Shown one piece after another: positions 62,350 to 64,000 of a DNA stretch of 64,000 nt; positions within the stretch are counted from its first letter, which is position 1; each line of letters begins with the position of its first letter. The notes under the pieces were generated by a model. The model made no database searches. It was not told the origin of the DNA and saw nothing but the letters and a program-made list of their open reading frames with translations. Source of the DNA: Bacillota bacterium (lineage in GTDB: Bacteria; Bacillota; Clostridia; Acetivibrionales; DTU013); the NCBI GenBank assembly GCA_023433505.1, contig JAEZCO010000025.1, positions 1 to 64,000 on the forward strand, in the 5' to 3' direction. The position numbers were made by a program, and so were the translations under genes.

Positions 62350-64000
62350 TTAGATTCTCTCCCTTTTTTCAAAATGTGTATGCAGCAACCTGTGAGCAGT
62401 CTCTCCGAAGGGTTCTCCCAAATATTCACGGTAGATTTTCAATATTTCCGGATTTTCATGGGACTTCCGCAGCTTCTTGTTTCTGTCCTCCCTGTAGATT
62501 GCTTCCTGGCGCTTTTTTACGATTTCGAAATTGCCGTGGTGATAGGGCTGCCCACCTCCGGCGATGCAGCCTCCGGGGCATGCCATGATCTCGATGGCGT
62601 CATACTCGGCTTTTCCATCCCGGATTTCTTCCAACAGCTTGCGGGCATTGCCAAGTCCGCTGGCAATCCCTATACGGAGAGCCGTATCACCAATATTGAC
62701 CGTAGCCTTCTTTAACCCTTCCGCACGCCGAAGTTGATCAAACTCAACACTTTTCAACTCTTCTCCCGTAACCCATTCATAAGCCGTGCGTACCGCGGCT
62801 TCAATCACTCCTCCCGTGGTCCCGAAAATTACGGCAGCCCCTGTGGACTCTCCCAACGGATGGTCATATTCGTTTTCCGGAAGGCTTTCAAAATGGATTC
62901 CGGCCTCTTTGATCATGTATCCCAGTTCTCGTGTGGTCACGACGATATCTACGTTGTTGTGTTCGTCTTTGGTCAATTCGGCACGCTTTGCCTCCGCCTT
63001 TTTGGCAATGCAGGGCATGACCGAAACCACGACAATATTCTCCGGGTCAATTCCACTTTTTTCTGCATAGTAGGTTTTTGCAATGGTACCGAACATAATA
63101 TGCGGAGATTTGCAGGTAGAAGGGACTTTCAGCAGCTCAGGGAACTGATGCTCGATGAACTTTACCCATGCAGGACAGCAGCTGGTGAGGATGGGCAGGG
63201 TTTTACCGTTTTTGATGCGGTAAATCAATTCCGAAGCCTCTTCCATAATTGTCAGGTCGGCACCGAAGTCAGTATCAAATACGGCATCGAAGCCCATTCG
63301 CTTTAATGCCGTCACCATTTTGCCAGTTACAATGGTTCCAGGCTCCATACCGAAAATTTCTCCCAGCGCCACGCGTATTGCCGGAGCAGTTTGAACAATG
63401 ACATGTTTGTCGGGGTCATTCAAAGCCTCCCAGACTTTGTCCACATGGTAGACCTCCGTCAGCGCGGCTGTGGGGCATACTTGAACGCATTGGCCACAGT
63501 ATGTACAGGAGGACTCTACCATGGGTATGTTGAATGCCGGACCTACAAAAGCGTCAAATCCGCGGCCGATACCCGATAAAATCCCGCAGGTCTGCACCTC
63601 GTTGCACATCGTTTCGCACCGCCTGCAATAGATGCATTTGTTGGCATCCTTTACAATGGCATCGCTGGAGAAATCCTTGGGGTAATCCATCCTTTCCCCC
63701 TCCCACCGGATTTCCCGGATACCCAGTTCCGCAGCCAGCGCCTGCAGCTCGCACTCTCTGTTTTTTGGGCAGGTAAAGCATTCATTGGGGTGATTGGATA
63801 AAAGCAGCTCGACGGACATTCTTCTCGCAGTAATTGCGCGCAAGGTACTGGTTAGCACTTCCATCCCTTCACTTACTACTGTTACACAGGACGGGACCAG
63901 TTTATTGCGGTTATTATTCCTGACATCTACTAGCTCTACCATGCAGACTCTGCAGGAGGCTGTTTTGTTGACCATTTTTATATCATGCAGGTCCAGGTGG
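62350..64000 (-). CDS. hydA: [FeFe] hydrogenase catalytic subunit, 5' end outside window
   Basis: The C-terminal 550 residues of a NADH-dependent [FeFe] hydrogenase. The reading frame is open to the window edge, so the start and part of the N-terminal [2Fe-2S] domain are missing. The fold order is 2Fe-2S (CRVCMVEL...CVTV), the His-ligated cluster (HPNECFTC), two [4Fe-4S] clusters (CIYCRRCETMC, CTYCGQCVQVC), then the H-cluster motifs TSCCPAW, MPCIAKK and EIMACPGGCIAGGGQP. The C-terminal small subunit is fused. It produces or consumes H2, probably with HydB/HydC partners upstream beyond the window, forming a bifurcating complex. Confidence 0.95.
   Translation of the reverse strand, partial: HLDLHDIKMVNKTASCRVCMVELVDVRNNNRNKLVPSCVTVVSEGMEVLTSTLRAITARRMSVELLLSNHPNECFTCPKNRECELQALAAELGIREIRWEGERMDYPKDFSSDAIVKDANKCIYCRRCETMCNEVQTCGILSGIGRGFDAFVGPAFNIPMVESSCTYCGQCVQVCPTAALTEVYHVDKVWEALNDPDKHVIVQTAPAIRVALGEIFGMEPGTIVTGKMVTALKRMGFDAVFDTDFGADLTIMEEASELIYRIKNGKTLPILTSCCPAWVKFIEHQFPELLKVPSTCKSPHIMFGTIAKTYYAEKSGIDPENIVVVSVMPCIAKKAEAKRAELTKDEHNNVDIVVTTRELGYMIKEAGIHFESLPENEYDHPLGESTGAAVIFGTTGGVIEAAVRTAYEWVTGEELKSVEFDQLRRAEGLKKATVNIGDTALRIGIASGLGNARKLLEEIRDGKAEYDAIEIMACPGGCIAGGGQPYHHGNFEIVKKRQEAIYREDRNKKLRKSHENPEILKIYREYLGEPFGETAHRLLHTHFEKRERI

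Noticed and set aside
61920..62429. 169-residue form of the DUF5658 protein
   Set aside because: The upstream part lacks a ribosome site and overlaps the hydrogenase end; the 101-residue form has AAGGTG at good spacing and starts where the family does.
1..64000. tRNA or rRNA genes
   Set aside because: I saw no cloverleaf with TTCGA-type arm or rRNA segment by eye; a dedicated tRNA scan would be needed to exclude them fully.

Overview
The window looks like chromosomal DNA of an anaerobic, spore-forming Gram-positive bacterium of the class Clostridia. The evidence is the sporulation and germination genes (spoIVA, gpr, a DacF-type D-Ala-D-Ala carboxypeptidase), a DnaE of the clostridial type, a TRAP (MtrB) homologue, strong AGGAGG-type ribosome binding sites, moderate G+C, and an NADH-type [FeFe] hydrogenase at the right edge. 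A cluster III (Ruminiclostridium/Acetivibrio-like) relative is a reasonable guess, but the species cannot be fixed from the sequence alone.

Layout. 0.2-7.3 kb: polX, an anchored coiled-coil protein and a three-gene set of TadE-like/DUF5702 pseudopilin-type proteins. 7.4-11.4 kb: a MarR regulator with palindromic operators driving an EmrB-type MFS pump and two membrane fusion proteins. 11.5-20.6 kb: radical SAM protein, dacF, a DUF342 protein with an MGDG-synthase-like glycosyltransferase, an Fe-S protein, a membrane protein, and a J-domain/DUF5685 pair. 20.8-28.8 kb: DUF815 AAA protein, pgsA, thioesterase, mtrB-DUF2007, dnaE and an HD-GYP protein. 29-34.3 kb: Cys-rich unknown, phosphohexomutase, spoIVA, lipid kinase. 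34.4-39.7 kb: accessory region with an orphan serine recombinase, a MITE-like element, a YcaQ-type protein, a candidate type I toxin-antitoxin locus with a tandemly duplicated antitoxin RNA, and a sigma-54 gene lacking its C-terminus. 39.8-46.9 kb: CAAX protease, folate enzyme, membrane proteins, a corrinoid-linked pair (ASKHA ferredoxin activator and cobT) beside two gene remnants (URO-D and AraC). 47-57 kb: gltX, glnS, a MazF/ribbon-helix-helix module, ligA, an M50-like peptidase, a Phd-Uma2 fusion, gpr and rpsT. 57-64 kb: sigma factor, holA, comEC, a DUF5658 protein and the hydrogenase catalytic subunit running off the end.

Most genes are housekeeping. The less ordinary content is in the spaces between them: at least four families of small palindromic elements (long hairpins ending in TAGGAG, a MITE with TTATAACGA ends, GGCGACC palindromes and GTCATTGCGAGG repeats), several sitting exactly on stop codons or ribosome binding sites. 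The most interesting locus is 37.97-38.50 kb. There a 48-residue membrane peptide gene with a near-consensus promoter and strong SD runs into the antisense of a 160-bp unit present twice in tandem. Each unit has its own promoter, a 5' hairpin and a terminator, so two antitoxin RNAs appear to face one toxin, and the upstream unit still carries the tail codons of a second, truncated toxin.
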